Positions 46,120 to 57,647 of a stretch of 64,000 bases of DNA are shown here, one piece after another. The notes below the pieces were generated by a model. It saw nothing but the letters and a program-made list of their open reading frames with translations, did no database searches and was not told where the DNA came from. The position numbers were made by a program, and so were the translations under genes. The stretch covers positions 9,173,486-9,237,485 of the forward strand of contig JBCFYV010000012.1 in assembly GCA_039000515.1 (NCBI GenBank). Reading direction: 5' to 3'. This DNA comes from Timema cristinae. Lineage: Eukaryota; Arthropoda; Insecta; Phasmatodea; Timematidae. The number at the start of each line of letters is the position of its first letter. The first letter of the stretch is position 1.

Positions 46120-46440
46120 AAGAGCTTCCAGACTTGACAATCTTGACAACGCAAGCTCTTAGTACCATATCTCTCCACTAGAAAGCATTAACAACCTTCG
46201 CTTTTCATATTCGACAAGTGACCAAGAAGGGTGGGTTTTAAGGCATTCCTCCCGCCTCCCACTTTCACCATACTTTTGTTAATAGTGACAGAAGCAACTT
46301 CAAGGAAGAATCTTTTCTCACTAGACCGGTGACCTCGAAGAGTAGGTTAAACCAGCCCCCATTACCCTCTTACCTAATAGTGATGACAGAAGTAAGGGCT
46401 TTGTTTCCCTGGCGAGTTTCTCTTGAGTTTGTATATGACG

Positions 46441-46763
46441 GTGACATGGCGGTCTAGGGGCAAGCTGTCAGACTTTTGTGCTGGGGGTCCGGGGTTCAAT
46501 CCCCGGTCGCGGCCAGATTGATCTGATTGCCAAATCCTTCTTTTACTTCTGACAAGACGTGTATTACTCACAACTTATGAATGTGTGGAATGCCAGGCCT
46601 CCACCGTGGTTCGGATTCCACGTTAAACTGTAGGTCCTCCATTTCATCTCACAATCACCCTACCATTACACATTAGCCTAAGCGTATGCAACCCGAACGG
46701 GTAGTAAGACGTGGGGCTAATATTATTAATAATAATATTAATAATAATAATAATAATAATAAT
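46441..46763 (+). mobile_element. SINE, type A, full length with internal variant
   Basis: The head GGCGGTCTAGGGGCAAGC and B box GGGGTTCAATCCCCGG are intact. An extra segment (TATTACTCACAACTTATG) lies where other copies read ATCTTGTGAATG. The tail is a mixed (AAT)n/(ATT)n run. Confidence 0.9.
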
Positions 46764-46882
46764 AGTTTATGATCCCTCAAATGACAAATATATTTTGCCT
46801 TGATATTCTGACAAGTTGTGTCTGTGGAGCAGTAAATCGCTGCCTTACTTCATGCCTTTTTCACGAGATAGCGAGATAATAA

Positions 46883-46884
<2 letters not shown>

Positions 46885-46936
<52 letters not shown>

Positions 46937-47198
46937 CATTATTAGCACCGCGTCTTACTACCCATTCGGGTTATACGCACTTACGCTAATGTGTAATGGT
47001 AAGGTGATTGTGAGATGAAATGAAGGACCTACAGTTTAACGTAGAATCCGAACCACGGTGGAGGCCTGGCATTCCCAACATTCTTGTCAGAGGTGAAGGA
47101 AGGGTTTGGTAATCAGATAAATATGTGCCGGGACCGAGGATTGAACCCCGGCCGCCAGCACAGAAGTCTGACACCTTACCCCTAGACCCCCAGGTCAC
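46885..47198 (-). mobile_element. SINE, type A, full length
   Basis: A long (ATT)n tail, the body and the complete head ending CTAGACCCCCAGGTCAC. A short internal deletion follows CATTCCCAACATTC. Confidence 0.93.
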
Positions 47199-47199
47199 T

Positions 47200-47880
47200 C
47201 TATAATGCAGTTAAATTGCTTTTGTATATTCATATATTTTTGATAACGTTTATAAATATCATTACTTAGAGCTAATTTTACAATCTACCTTTATTTTAGA
47301 AATGTATCATTTGTACATTATAACAATGAATAATGGGCACAAATGTGCAAACAGTGGCTGTTCAATTACGCGGTACAGCTCTGAAACTAATAAACAAATA
47401 TCTCTGTTTCTCTTTCTCGTGAAAGAAAAGGGCAGGTAAGTCAGTAAATGACAATTAAATAATTGCTAGCTACTTTTAGATTCCAAGTTATTGGAAGAAC
47501 GTTTTAAAATACCAAAGCTTTGCATGTTCCATTGTATCAAAATTTGAAACCTATTATTTTGAGATGGTAATAAATTTACTACACGGATACATCCGTCAGT
47601 AATTTATATTAATTAGATGAAAACTGTCACCTGCACACTTGACTTAATATAAGAGGTAAGGATATGGAGGGTAGTTAAGGAAGAATTGCAAAGGCATAAG
47701 AGAAGAGATGAAATGTGAAATCCACATTAATTTGTAAAACCAACTCTAGTGAACCCGGTTGAGAGTCAAGCAAACGGTGACAAATAGTTAATATGGAATA
47801 AAGAAAATAAAAGCTTCATAACAAGATTATTCTGGTTTTATAATAAATCGGTTGAATTCAGTCATGTTTCAATAATAAAT
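47200..47880. other. AT-rich stretch without recognised features
   Basis: Nothing recognised on either strand. Confidence 0.5.
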
Positions 47881-47884
47881 TTTA

Positions 47885-48140
47885 CCCACTTCAGTGATCA
47901 AATGATCTAAGGCGTCCCTCTCGTGTTAGATTGGCCTGCTGATGATGGTGAGATTGGGGTTCAATCCCAGTCGGGTCCACCTAGGATGGTTTTTACTAAA
48001 TAGTTTCCCACTCTTCTTTCATGCAAACGCGGGTGGAATACTTCTAAAATGCTTCCTTCCTCATCCCTACTTTATTAGAATAGTTATTATGTAAGCGTAT
48101 GATAAACCTTGAACAGGTAGTCAGATGCTATGATAAAAAA
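47885..48140 (+). mobile_element. SINE, type C
   Basis: The head CAGTGATCAAATGATCTAAGG, the B box GGGGTTCAATCCCAG, the body CATGCAAACGCGGGTGG and a decayed 3' end ending in A9 are present. Confidence 0.85.
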
Positions 48141-48319
48141 AAAGCTTTTGATCTCCTTAACAATTTTTATTAAAACTTTATAAGTTGGTATTTTCACTGT
48201 TCTTTAAAAAATTTGACAGTTTACACCATATATGTTTGATGTTTGGTATTCCGTGTGTTTTTGACAATAATATGTATACTTACTATATAACGAAGTACCT
48301 ACAGTGTGCATACTATATC

Positions 48320-48380
48320 ATTATTATTATTATTATTTTTATTAGCACCACGTCTTACTACACGTTCGGGCTATACGCTC
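48320..48380 (-). mobile_element. 61-bp tail-only SINE insertion with 11-bp target duplication
   Basis: Only (ATT)n and the last ~40 bp of the shared 3' end (GCACCACGTCTTACTACACG and so on) are present. CATACTATATC flanks it at 48309-48319 and 48381-48391. Confidence 0.95.
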
Positions 48381-48394
48381 CATACTATATCGAT

Positions 48395-50570
48395 CTTTAT
48401 TCAAATCAGTTGAAATATTTTACATTTCATAATTTTGTCTTGCATGCAACTCTTTAAAAATTGTTTTCTATTTTCAATCACTTAGTTATAAAATAGGCAC
48501 AACATCTTATCTTATAATAAATTTATATATGAATAATACTATAATGTTAATATATAGTGTTAATAAAAATACAATATTAATGAAATATGAATCCTAATGT
48601 AATACTAATTCTACAATTTGAATTAATGTAGCTTGTTTCTTTGTGTTAGCTCGAGTTTTAAGCAATGTTAATAATTTTTAGCGTTGGCACGCTAAGCCAA
48701 AGGTCCCGAGTTAGATCTCAGTTTTCAGATATAATCTTTCAGTTTACGAATATGATACTAAAAATACTGATATATCCGTAACCTAAATGTATTTTACATC
48801 TTCTAAGCTTCTTTGTTCATTTGCATTAAATTGCACAAGCGTTTTCTTATTCTTCAATATTATTCGCTTCATTTATGGTACATTATTGCACTGTTCTAAC
48901 GATAACGGCAGCATATAGCAGATCCCCGGTGTCTGTGGTGCCTATAATATCTCATTGTACCCTATGATTTCCACACGTCCATAACTGACTCTGCCTTAAG
49001 CTATGAGTGAAGAAGAATAGCCCTGAGAACAGGACAAATCTTGGATAGTATGACAGACAAGCAAAGGAATCATTTATATACATAAATAAAGCTAAACATT
49101 TCAAAATGAGAATGATATAAAGTAATGAAAGAAAGACCAGGGTGTCTTTAATATTTTTAATTAAACAAACCCAACTTATTGGCGCCCATAAAATTTAAAT
49201 TTGGAATGCAAGTAGAAGGACCACCCGAGATAACCATCAAATTTATAAAATTTAGAAGTGTTAGAGAATGAGGGGGTTTCAAGATATCCTAAGTTAGTAG
49301 AAAAAAATATAAATTTTGGTGTGTGTGTGTTTTGTGAAGTAAAATTCAATTAAGGGTATTTTATCAAAGATAGGTTTTGGAAATTTTGTACTTTAAATAA
49401 CTAGATCCAGTGATTTTGTTCAAAATAGGCACATGGTTAAATTTGGTAAGATAAATTAGATTTATTTTTATGGGTTTATTTAAGAATAGTTTACTGATTA
49501 CAATAGTTTTTTAGATTGAAATTTTAATAACATAGCATTTACGATTATGTTCAATTGTTTTATGTCTTTACAGGATGAATCTTAATTAAAACGGATTCTT
49601 ATTTTTATAAAAATAATTTAATTTATTTTACTTGTGACTGAATTTTGATTATTTTCATATCTTGACCGATTTAGTTTACAATTTAATAAGGTGTGTGTTT
49701 CATGTGATAAAACACAATAAATCAGAACGATAAGTTACATCATTCAGTGAAATCTTTAATTCGCGTACATATACACATATACATATAATTATATGTTTTT
49801 AAAATCTTGCTGTATCTACATAGTTTATTCTATATGAGGTTAAAGTAAATAAATACAGAATCAAATTTAACACTGCTGTAGATGTATAACCCGTAGCCTA
49901 TAGGTAGTTGAACGTGGTGATAAATAAACACTTCTGTTAAACATTAAACATAAAAGAATTACCAAAACAAATAACATCATTCAACTCAAAACAGGCATGA
50001 CGTTTTGTGTATGCAAAAAGTTTTTCTTTAGACCTAACTTAAAATAAACCAAAAATATTTCATCAACGAGCTCAAAACATTCATTAAGATCTTCTTAGTA
50101 GGTCTATGATTTATTTAAGTTGAACTTTTTTTTCCGTTTTTTGTGTAGCTTAGAATTTTATTTTCAAGAATAAGTTCTACTTCAAAAAATTATTTTAAGC
50201 TCCTATATATTACTCTGACAACGTGGGCTGCTATAGAAATCAAAATGTTTCGCTAGCAGGGACGGTGGGAATGTTTACGCTGCATGAAAGGCAATTGGAA
50301 TTTTTTAAATATATGGAATGGTGTTTGCAATTTTTGATATTTACATTTTTTTATGGGTAAATATTCATCTCCAGCAGTGTGCATACCCATTATTTAGAAA
50401 TTTCACTATCGCGAAGGTGTTTCGCCATAAGTGTCCTTGTTATTTTGCCAGGGAAGTTTAAACTGTCCGTTATAAATAATAACCCACAGTTTAGAGGTGT
50501 CCACGAAGGTTTCGCTTTACTAATTGTTTGCACAAGAGTGATGAGTAAGGATATCTTATTGCCTTTGTTT
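48395..50570. other. AT-rich stretch without recognised genes
   Basis: No SINE, gene or strong repeat was recognised. The right part may hold the lost first exon of the P-element-like gene, but a THAP N-terminal half (paired Cys) could not be read in any frame. Confidence 0.45.
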
Positions 50571-50574
50571 TAGG

Positions 50575-52298
50575 TGTCTAGAATGGATACTGCACTCTGG
50601 TCATGAGACTATTCTAGAATTAACAGATAAACAACTTTCAAACAGATTATTATGTGCAAATCATTTTTCATGCAATAAGTTAAAAAATGAATAAAAAACC
50701 TTTGAATTATTTTGCAATACAACCTATGTATGAACGACATGAATTGATACGATGTTTATTCAAAAATAATGTAGCTGATTCCATCAATGTTTGCAAAGAT
50801 TCACCAACCTCAGGAGAAAATAGCTCTACCACCACCAAAAAAAATCAGTGAAAATATTTTTGTTAAAGCATCTGAAATAGAACCCTTGACTCCCCCTAAA
50901 AACATAGTGAATATTTTATCTCATATAGATTATGTCAGAAATAGTGAATCAATAAAAGACAGTGATGTGACTCCAAGGACAATAAAACTTAAATGGAAAC
51001 TTAGAAAAACAACATTAATTCTTAATCGTAAACGAAGCAAGCTACATTTTCATCGTTACAAAAATCAAAATTTCCATCAACGTTACATTACTAATGATAA
51101 GCGAGCATGTGTCGTGGGTCCTTACACGTTAATTAAAATGCAGCTCAACCACAATGTACCATGGTGAAAAGATGAAAGAGCTTTTGCTATTTATACATTT
51201 TACAAATACCTTTCTTTACACAGAGCTTGGCTGAATCAGGGGTTAAAATTACCTAATGGGAAAACTGTACGTGAATGGTTTAACATAATTAATATTGGGC
51301 CAGAAATTTCAGAGGAAGTAAAGAAAAAACTTGAACTGTGAGAGTCAGAGCATTAGAAATAGTTTTTGTGCTATTTGATGAGATGATAATCAAAAAGTGG
51401 CTTAATTATAATTCAAAAAATTACCTAGAATAAGGCAGTCCAGATCTTGGTGAGCTAGGCAGGAGTAAGTTTCTTACAGCGCAAGCTTTTGTCTTTATGA
51501 TAAGGATTTTCTTTATTCTTGGAAAATGCAATTTTAATACTATCTATCATCTGCCCTAGTAAGATATGCGGAGTTGATAATTCTTCTAGATTTGGATTTA
51601 GAACCAATCTTTGAAATAGGTTTTAAAGTAAGAGCTACAGTTTGTGATCAGAGTGTTTCAAATCAAAAATTCATAGACAACTATTGGGTTAATTTGGAAC
51701 ACCCATTTTTTTTCTTCAAAGAACACAAAATTGTCCTGTTTTTGATGTTTCTTATCTTTTGAAATGTATAAAAAATAATCTTATGGCTAACGATTTCTTG
51801 ATTAATGGACATATTATAACATGGGAAGCCATAGAAAGTTTGGCAGCAAGTGACAGCCTATCAAAGACAGTTATATCAGCTTCCAAACTTAGTGAAAAAC
51901 ATGTTTATCCCGCGCCTTTTGATAAAATGAACATAAAGTTGGCGGCTCAGATATTTAGCCATTCTGTTTACTATGCACATGACACATGCGCCCACAAACG
52001 ACTGTACAAATAAAGAATACATTATAACAACTGCCAATTTTGTTGAAAAAAAAAAAAGATTTGTTTGATAATTTAAATAGTAAATCCATTACAGACCAAC
52101 ATAGGAAACCTCTTTCAAACACAAATCTTCAAGTTGAAGACAATTTAGGAACGGATTAGTACGTGGAAGCTTGCAGATGTAAATACCAAACTTCCACCTA
52201 CATTTATAAACCTTCCTTTAACTTTAAAAGGTATTTTAACACTGTGGAAGGACATCCAAAAGAAGGGAACTATTTTCCTCATTACCTCAAGGCTTCAA

Positions 52299-52335
<37 letters not shown>

Positions 52336-53230
52336 TTTATTATCACCGCGTCTTACTACCCGTTTGGGTTATACGCACAAGGCTTCAACAAGATCCCTTG
52401 GAAAATCTTTTTTTCAATAATACAGCAGTGGTGTATTTATGTTAGCAATCCATCAGCTCAACAACTTAGACATAACCTTCAGCATAATATGTTTGTTATG
52501 TTGTGTATCCCCCAAATCTGCTAAATGTGAGTCAGATCAAGATTAAACCTTGAGTCTTCAATTATTACAACCAAACAGTGAGGAAATAGAGCATTCATTG
52601 CCTTCTGAAACAATTAAAGATAACCCTCGAGAAGACATTACACGTAATTATATTTTTGTGTTGTAGAGTAGTTTTACGTTTACTGTGACTTAACACTAGC
52701 ATTAATTTTATTAACATATTTTGGAAATGAAAAAACAATTTTTTTCTTTTTGCAGTCAGTTTGAGCTATGATTATACTGCAATATTCAAAAATGGTGGTT
52801 GTGTACTTGAAGGAAGAAGTGATGCATTGCCTGCCATGTTCAGCCCCAAATTTGTAAAGCTCACACATCTCATCTTTAAATCAATCTGAATACTTTTCAG
52901 GTAATATTGAAAATGATAGTGTTAAATTATAAATATAATATATATTGTAAGCATGGGAAATAATACATATTGATATTTTATTTCAGAAAACATTAAGAAA
53001 AATACACCCACATGCCAAAAAACATCACTTGAAGACTGCGCAGCGTACTATCTTTCAGGATACACTGCAAAAAATTTAACTTTGTTACTTGTGCGAGTAC
53101 ACTAAAAAATTGTGACATTGAAATGACTTACATATTCCAAGCTTTGACTTACTTTAGAATCTATTTTACTGAAGCATCTGAAAGCTTGTGGGAAGTGGTA
53201 GGGAATCAATTACAATCATTTTAAGATATT
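50575..53230 (+). pseudogene. THAP9/P-element-type transposase, decayed
   Basis: After an acceptor-like TTGTTTTAG (AG 50572-50573) the frame reads CLEWILHSGHE, RLLCANHFS, the second half of a THAP zinc domain. A shift follows, then PLNYFAIQPMY, the usual continuation. The linker is basic. Next come ERAFAIYTFYKYLSLHRAWL, LPNGKTVREWF and LFDEMIIKKWLNYN (first catalytic Asp region). AFVFMIR and GFKVRATVCDQSVSNQ (second Asp region) follow, then KCIKNNLMANDFL, SASKLSEKHVYP and KMNIKLAAQIFSHSV. Near 52990-53080 LEDCAAYYLSGYTAK matches the C-terminal DCAxYYLxGYxAxK motif. Lesions include TGA at 51165-51167, further stops near 51340 and 51430, a frameshift near 51740 before KCIKNNL, and a SINE insertion. 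A TTTTATTTCAG before 52987 suggests a later intron. The family is clear and the gene is dead. Confidence 0.87.
52301..52377 (-). mobile_element. 77-bp tail-only SINE inserted in the P-element-like gene
   Basis: (TTA)n plus the 3' end up to GGTTATACGCA. CAAGGCTTCAACA flanks it at 52288-52300 and 52378-52390, so the insertion is younger than the transposase gene it splits. Confidence 0.96.
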
Positions 53231-53234
53231 TACA

Positions 53235-54685
53235 ATACGATTAGCCACGAAAAAATATATCATTTTTGATGGAAAATCATTTGATAAAATCACTAATGAT
53301 TACTATCCAATGTGGTTTAGTACATCTAGTGAGCAACGATCATTTATTCTTCGTCTCTTAGTAATAGCTTGAATTTACCACGGTTTGAAGTAGGGTTCAA
53401 GAAGGGACTCTAATAAAAGGAATGTTGGGGTTTTAATAATGTAAAGGAACACATGCAAGTGAAGAAACTTCGGAATAAGTAAAAAGGAACAAGAATAATT
53501 TATTTTCTTTCTCTGATATGTTTGTATGAAATTTAATATTAATAACTAATAAGTTATTATAAAGTGAATTTACTTGAGAATACCTGAGATTTTCAAATCG
53601 AAGGGTTTGTAAATATGTAAATAATCAATTTATATTGTAGAGTAACATGCAAAGGAAGGTATAAATTAATAATTTTTAACCCTTGTATTGCTGTAAATAT
53701 ATTAGTATCAGTCTAATCAAATTGTTCTGGAATTTTACAAACCATAGCAAGGAGACAAGAATTCAGGACATTTATAACACTTCTAATGATCAGATTTTCC
53801 TTGTACCAAATTTGAAATGCCCTAGCTATAAATTAGACATGAGAGATATATATTAAAAACGATGGCCATCTTGGGAGAAAAACTATTATTATAAAACTAA
53901 GTTTGTGTCTGTCTGTTACTCAATTGTATATCTATTTTGGTTTAACATCAATTATTTTAAATTTTTGTTATTATATTTAACAATTGTTAGTCTATTTTCT
54001 GTCAATTCCTAAAACATTGTATAGTAACATCTATTTAAACATTGAATGCGTATTATAAAACATATCCCTTGAGAATAACGGGTTGATTAGATAATATATA
54101 TTTATAGATAAACACATTTATAACTAACCAAGGTAAACCCAAATAAATTAAATCTATAAATTATGATTATATCTTTAGATAAGATGTAGACCTACAAATA
54201 ATCAAAATTAAGCTATTGTTTCTTCACAAGAGTTAGTTAAATTTGAATAAGTAAAATAAATGTTTATCTTGCGTTATTTAACGTGCATTATCAGAACAAA
54301 TTGGTTATATTACGAGGCTTACAAACTAATTTAATTCTAAAACAGATACAACACGCAATCCAAAATGTTCCAAGTTTTATTGGAGCCTTGGAACTTTATT
54401 TCTGTGGATAGACGCACTAACACCTGAGATAGATGTCGGACTTTGGTTAAGTGTTTTAATATAGGTCTAGTTAGGCTGTATGTCCTTAAATGTCAATCCG
54501 CATATTTACACAGATGGGGAAGAATATAAGAAGATATTAAAGAATAAATGTACGTCATTTCTGTAGAGGTAAAGAAATAAACCATTTGGAAAATCTATCA
54601 GCAATACAACAACCAGGGATTCCAACCCCAACCTCCCCCAAACAAACAAGTATATTGAGAAAGTGATGCTCATAAACCCATATAA
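53235..54685. other. AT-rich stretch without recognised features
   Basis: No protein motif or repeat family was recognised. A TTATTATAAAACTAAGTTTG phrase near 53885 recalls Helitron-like starts but is too short to call. Confidence 0.45.
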
Positions 54686-54689
54686 CTCA

Positions 54690-54722
54690 CAGGGCGCGGA
54701 TTCGGAGGGAGGGGGGGGGAAG
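54690..54722 (+). mobile_element. hAT-like end followed by a G run
   Basis: CAGGGCGCGGATTCGGAGGG then a G run resembles the CAGGGGCGGATCC...GGGGG ends of many arthropod hAT elements. No partner end was found. Confidence 0.4.
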
Positions 54723-55084
54723 GTCAAAGGGTGTCTGTTGATCCCCTTGTGAAAGTTAGAAAATAAATACAAAAAACAAAATTAAAGTTCAAGTTTTAGA
54801 AAAAAATAAGCACAAATAAATTATACATTTTATTTTATTTTTACGCGCAGACATCTCTTAAGTCGGGTCCACACGTGCGTTATTCCTCCACGTTTATTCA
54901 ATGTTTGATATGACTCACACAAGTGTGGAAGAAAATCGTTTTCATGTACTAATATTTGTTGTGCATAGCGAGTAACGAACAGTGTTCCGTATAGAGACGG
55001 TAGACTACCACACATCAAAGAAGACTAATAATCGCCTGAGAGCAGTTCATCCCCGAATACCAAATATAGAGTATGTGTAGACAG

Positions 55085-55789
55085 CAGGAACGGTGGAACT
55101 GTGGGGGACTCTGCCTCCCTGAAAATAATTTGCCCCTCTTTAGAATAAATCCCCCCCCCCCCCCCAGATATATTTCAAATCCACTGATATTATCGAATAT
55201 GAAGCTGAAAGATTACCTTGAATAAAACTTCAAATGACTTCTAGATGCATTCTATTGTCAAAAATTTGCCGAAGAAAACCGCTTCAAATAACTACTAGAT
55301 ACATGTAATTTTGATGAATTTTCAGGTGAGGCCTACCCTAAATAGCCTAGTTTCTAAGATAATTCAATTTTGAAAATTTTATCGGTGTAAGGCCGCTTCA
55401 AAGATTATCTTCTAAAGGTATCTACTTATCGTAAAACATTAAGGGGAGGATCCCTCTAAATAGCTACGAGGGGCATCCGAATTAAAAAATTTCTATGTGA
55501 GGAATAAATTAAATGGCTTATAAAATGATCTGATTAAAAAAATTCAAGGTGAAGATTACTCATAGCTTCTAAAGTGAACAATTTTTCAAAAAATTGTTGA
55601 AGGAGGGCCACTCTAAAAAGTTTATAAAAACTATCTCATTTCAAAAAATTGAGGAGGATGACCACGGGTTAAAACATACATACATTCATATTTTATGAAT
55701 GAGAAATTAATAAAGGGTTTTAAACAGAAATATAACTCTGTTATTTATAATTATGACCCCCCTATGAAAATGATCTGGATTCACCCCTG
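55085..55789. mobile_element. 705-bp hAT-like non-autonomous element
   Basis: The left end is CAGGAACGGTGGAACTGTGG and the inverted right end is CAGGGGTGAATCCAGATC. GTAGACAG (55077-55084) and GTTCACAG (55790-55797) lie outside, matching at 6 of 8 positions; 8-bp duplications are typical of hAT. The interior from about 55230 holds a degenerate 70-80-bp tandem repeat (words such as CCACTCTAAAAAGTTTATAA and TCATTTCAAAAAATTGAGG). A C run lies at 55151-55166. Confidence 0.45.
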
Positions 55790-55799
55790 GTTCACAGCC

Positions 55800-56970
55800 C
55801 TGTGCTCAATGTCCCGGATTTGATATATAGGTGTACAATAATAATTGTTCTACACGTAGCTAAAACATATTGTAGACTGCACATAATCCATACCTAGTGT
55901 TCATTTTGAAGTGTTTCTGATTTACGGGTCTCTACGTTGTGCGCCAATTGAAGTGTTATTGAAATATTACTGCACCGCTGGGCGCTAATTATGATGTTTT
56001 GGACGTCTCTCTCCGCGTCGATCGATGAATTCTGGATCTGGTTCGTCGCATTGGGCGTCGTTTGAAGTTATACCGTTTAATTAGCTGATAATTGCCCCGT
56101 GGTCAAGCACTAATTAAAGCGGTCCGGTATTTTGATGTGGTGAGTTAATTGGTATTTATAGCCCCGTGATCGAGCGCCAATTAAAGAGTTATTGGTGATT
56201 TAAATATTGTATAATTAATACACACTTATTATGTTGACATGTTTTTATTTCAAAATCTCAGTTTATTTTTAGAGAAAATAGATCATGTCGTCGAAATATA
56301 TACGTGGTCTATAGTACGAGCGTGGACAGGAGTTCAAGTTCCGAGTAGTTCAAGGACTGTACGCCTAGTGACTAGTGAGTAGTGAGCAGTATTGCCTTAC
56401 ATTGCACCATCCTTCGTATATATCCATTGCTCATGGAAGCTTCGAGAAGGTTTAGTTTAGAAAAACAAAATACAAGACAAAAACATCTCAGTTTTACTGG
56501 TAGGTTCTAGAGCCGGAAAATGACTCAAGTTACATTTTAAAATCTCTATTCGAACTTTCCAGAAGAGGAAGTTATTATTTAAAAATCTTATATTGTCAAC
56601 TTGTCTTTACTAATGTCACGTGCGTGACGTCACTGATCAGTGGCTTTTGACTTCTTAGAAGAAGAAGAAGTGCTTTAAGCGCCATTTAATATACTATATA
56701 ATTTAAATAAAATTAAATACGTTTATAAAATTAGGACGATATTATTGTCAATGCTTTCACATACTTTTCAGGGGCAAGTCAGTTACATTACAATTTCAAT
56801 ATATTGTGTTAAATGAAGAACGTAATGAATGAGTATGTAAAAAGTGAGGACTATGTATGAATTAAATATGTAATGCTCTGAATTATTATGATAATATCGT
56901 GTAACTTTTTAAAATTTTTATGAAAATTTAAAATGTTTGACTAGTAAGACAGAAAGTCAACTATCACATC
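55800..56970. other. stretch without recognised genes
   Basis: No coding frame or repeat family was recognised. A GAAGAAGAAGAAG run lies near 56656. Confidence 0.45.
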
Positions 56971-56975
56971 ACAGA

Positions 56976-57075
56976 GGGGGTGAGGGAGGGAGGGAGGGTG
57001 AGGTAATTGATCGTGCCTCACTCCTCTCCCCTTCCTCTCCCCTCCCTCGCCGTAGTCTCGCGTGTTCCCCCCCTC
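56976..57075. other. G-quadruplex-capable tract with complementary C-rich tract
   Basis: GGGTGAGGGAGGGAGGGAGG on the plus strand is followed within 40 bp by CTCCCCTTCCTCTCCCCTCC and CCCTCCCGCGGCG. The two could pair or fold separately. It lies about 570 bp before the small-gene TATA box. Confidence 0.7.
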
Positions 57076-57282
57076 CCGCGGCGTGGATTCGCGGCTTTGG
57101 AAGAGACGTGGGAGAAGTAGGCAGGTCATTAGAGAAAGGCTGCTATGATTGGTTGAGATAAAGAATATTGTTATAATGAGGTTAAGATTTCCCATGAACC
57201 AAAAAGGGTTAACCTTTAATCCTAGTGTTATGATTCAGGCTTCTCTAAACCCGAGTTGAGAAAAAGGTCCTTCTTTCCGGGG

Positions 57283-57385
57283 GTGACAAATGAAGAATGT
57301 TTTCCTGGCAGCTTAGTCCCCCTTGTTCTTTCCCTACTCGGCGGCTGACACGTGAAAAATGTTTTCCTGCAAATTAGTCGTTCGG
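57283..57385 (+). repeat. direct duplication upstream of the small gene
   Basis: GTGACAAATGAAGAATGTTT-TCCTGGCAGCTTAGTC (about 57283) and CTGACACGTGAAAAATGTTT-TCCTGCAAATTAGTC (about 57345) are diverged copies 61 bp apart. They could be promoter elements or remnants of a terminal repeat. Confidence 0.7.
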
Positions 57386-57573
57386 CTCGGCTCCCCTAAC
57401 CGAGAGAGTGCTTTAACTCAGGAAGTTAACATCTGTATCGGTAACATCTGCGTCTCAGAGGTCTGTGAGAATTTTACAAGAGGGGGACTTCTCACGCAGT
57501 AAAGAGGGAGGAGTCAAGTGAGTTCAAACCCTTTTTTCGCACCGCCTCCTGGAGAGAGGGAGTAGTTTACTTC

Positions 57574-57580
57574 TATATAT
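57574..57580 (+). promoter_or_regulatory. TATA box of the small gene
   Basis: TATATAT lies 68 bp before the ATG at 57648. An initiator would fall near TCCATTATC (about 57602-57610), leaving a leader of about 40 nt. Confidence 0.5.
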
Positions 57581-57647
57581 TGAGTTACCCCTTTAAGTAA
57601 AATCCATTATCTTTTAAATCTTTATATTCTAAACAACATAATCAAGA

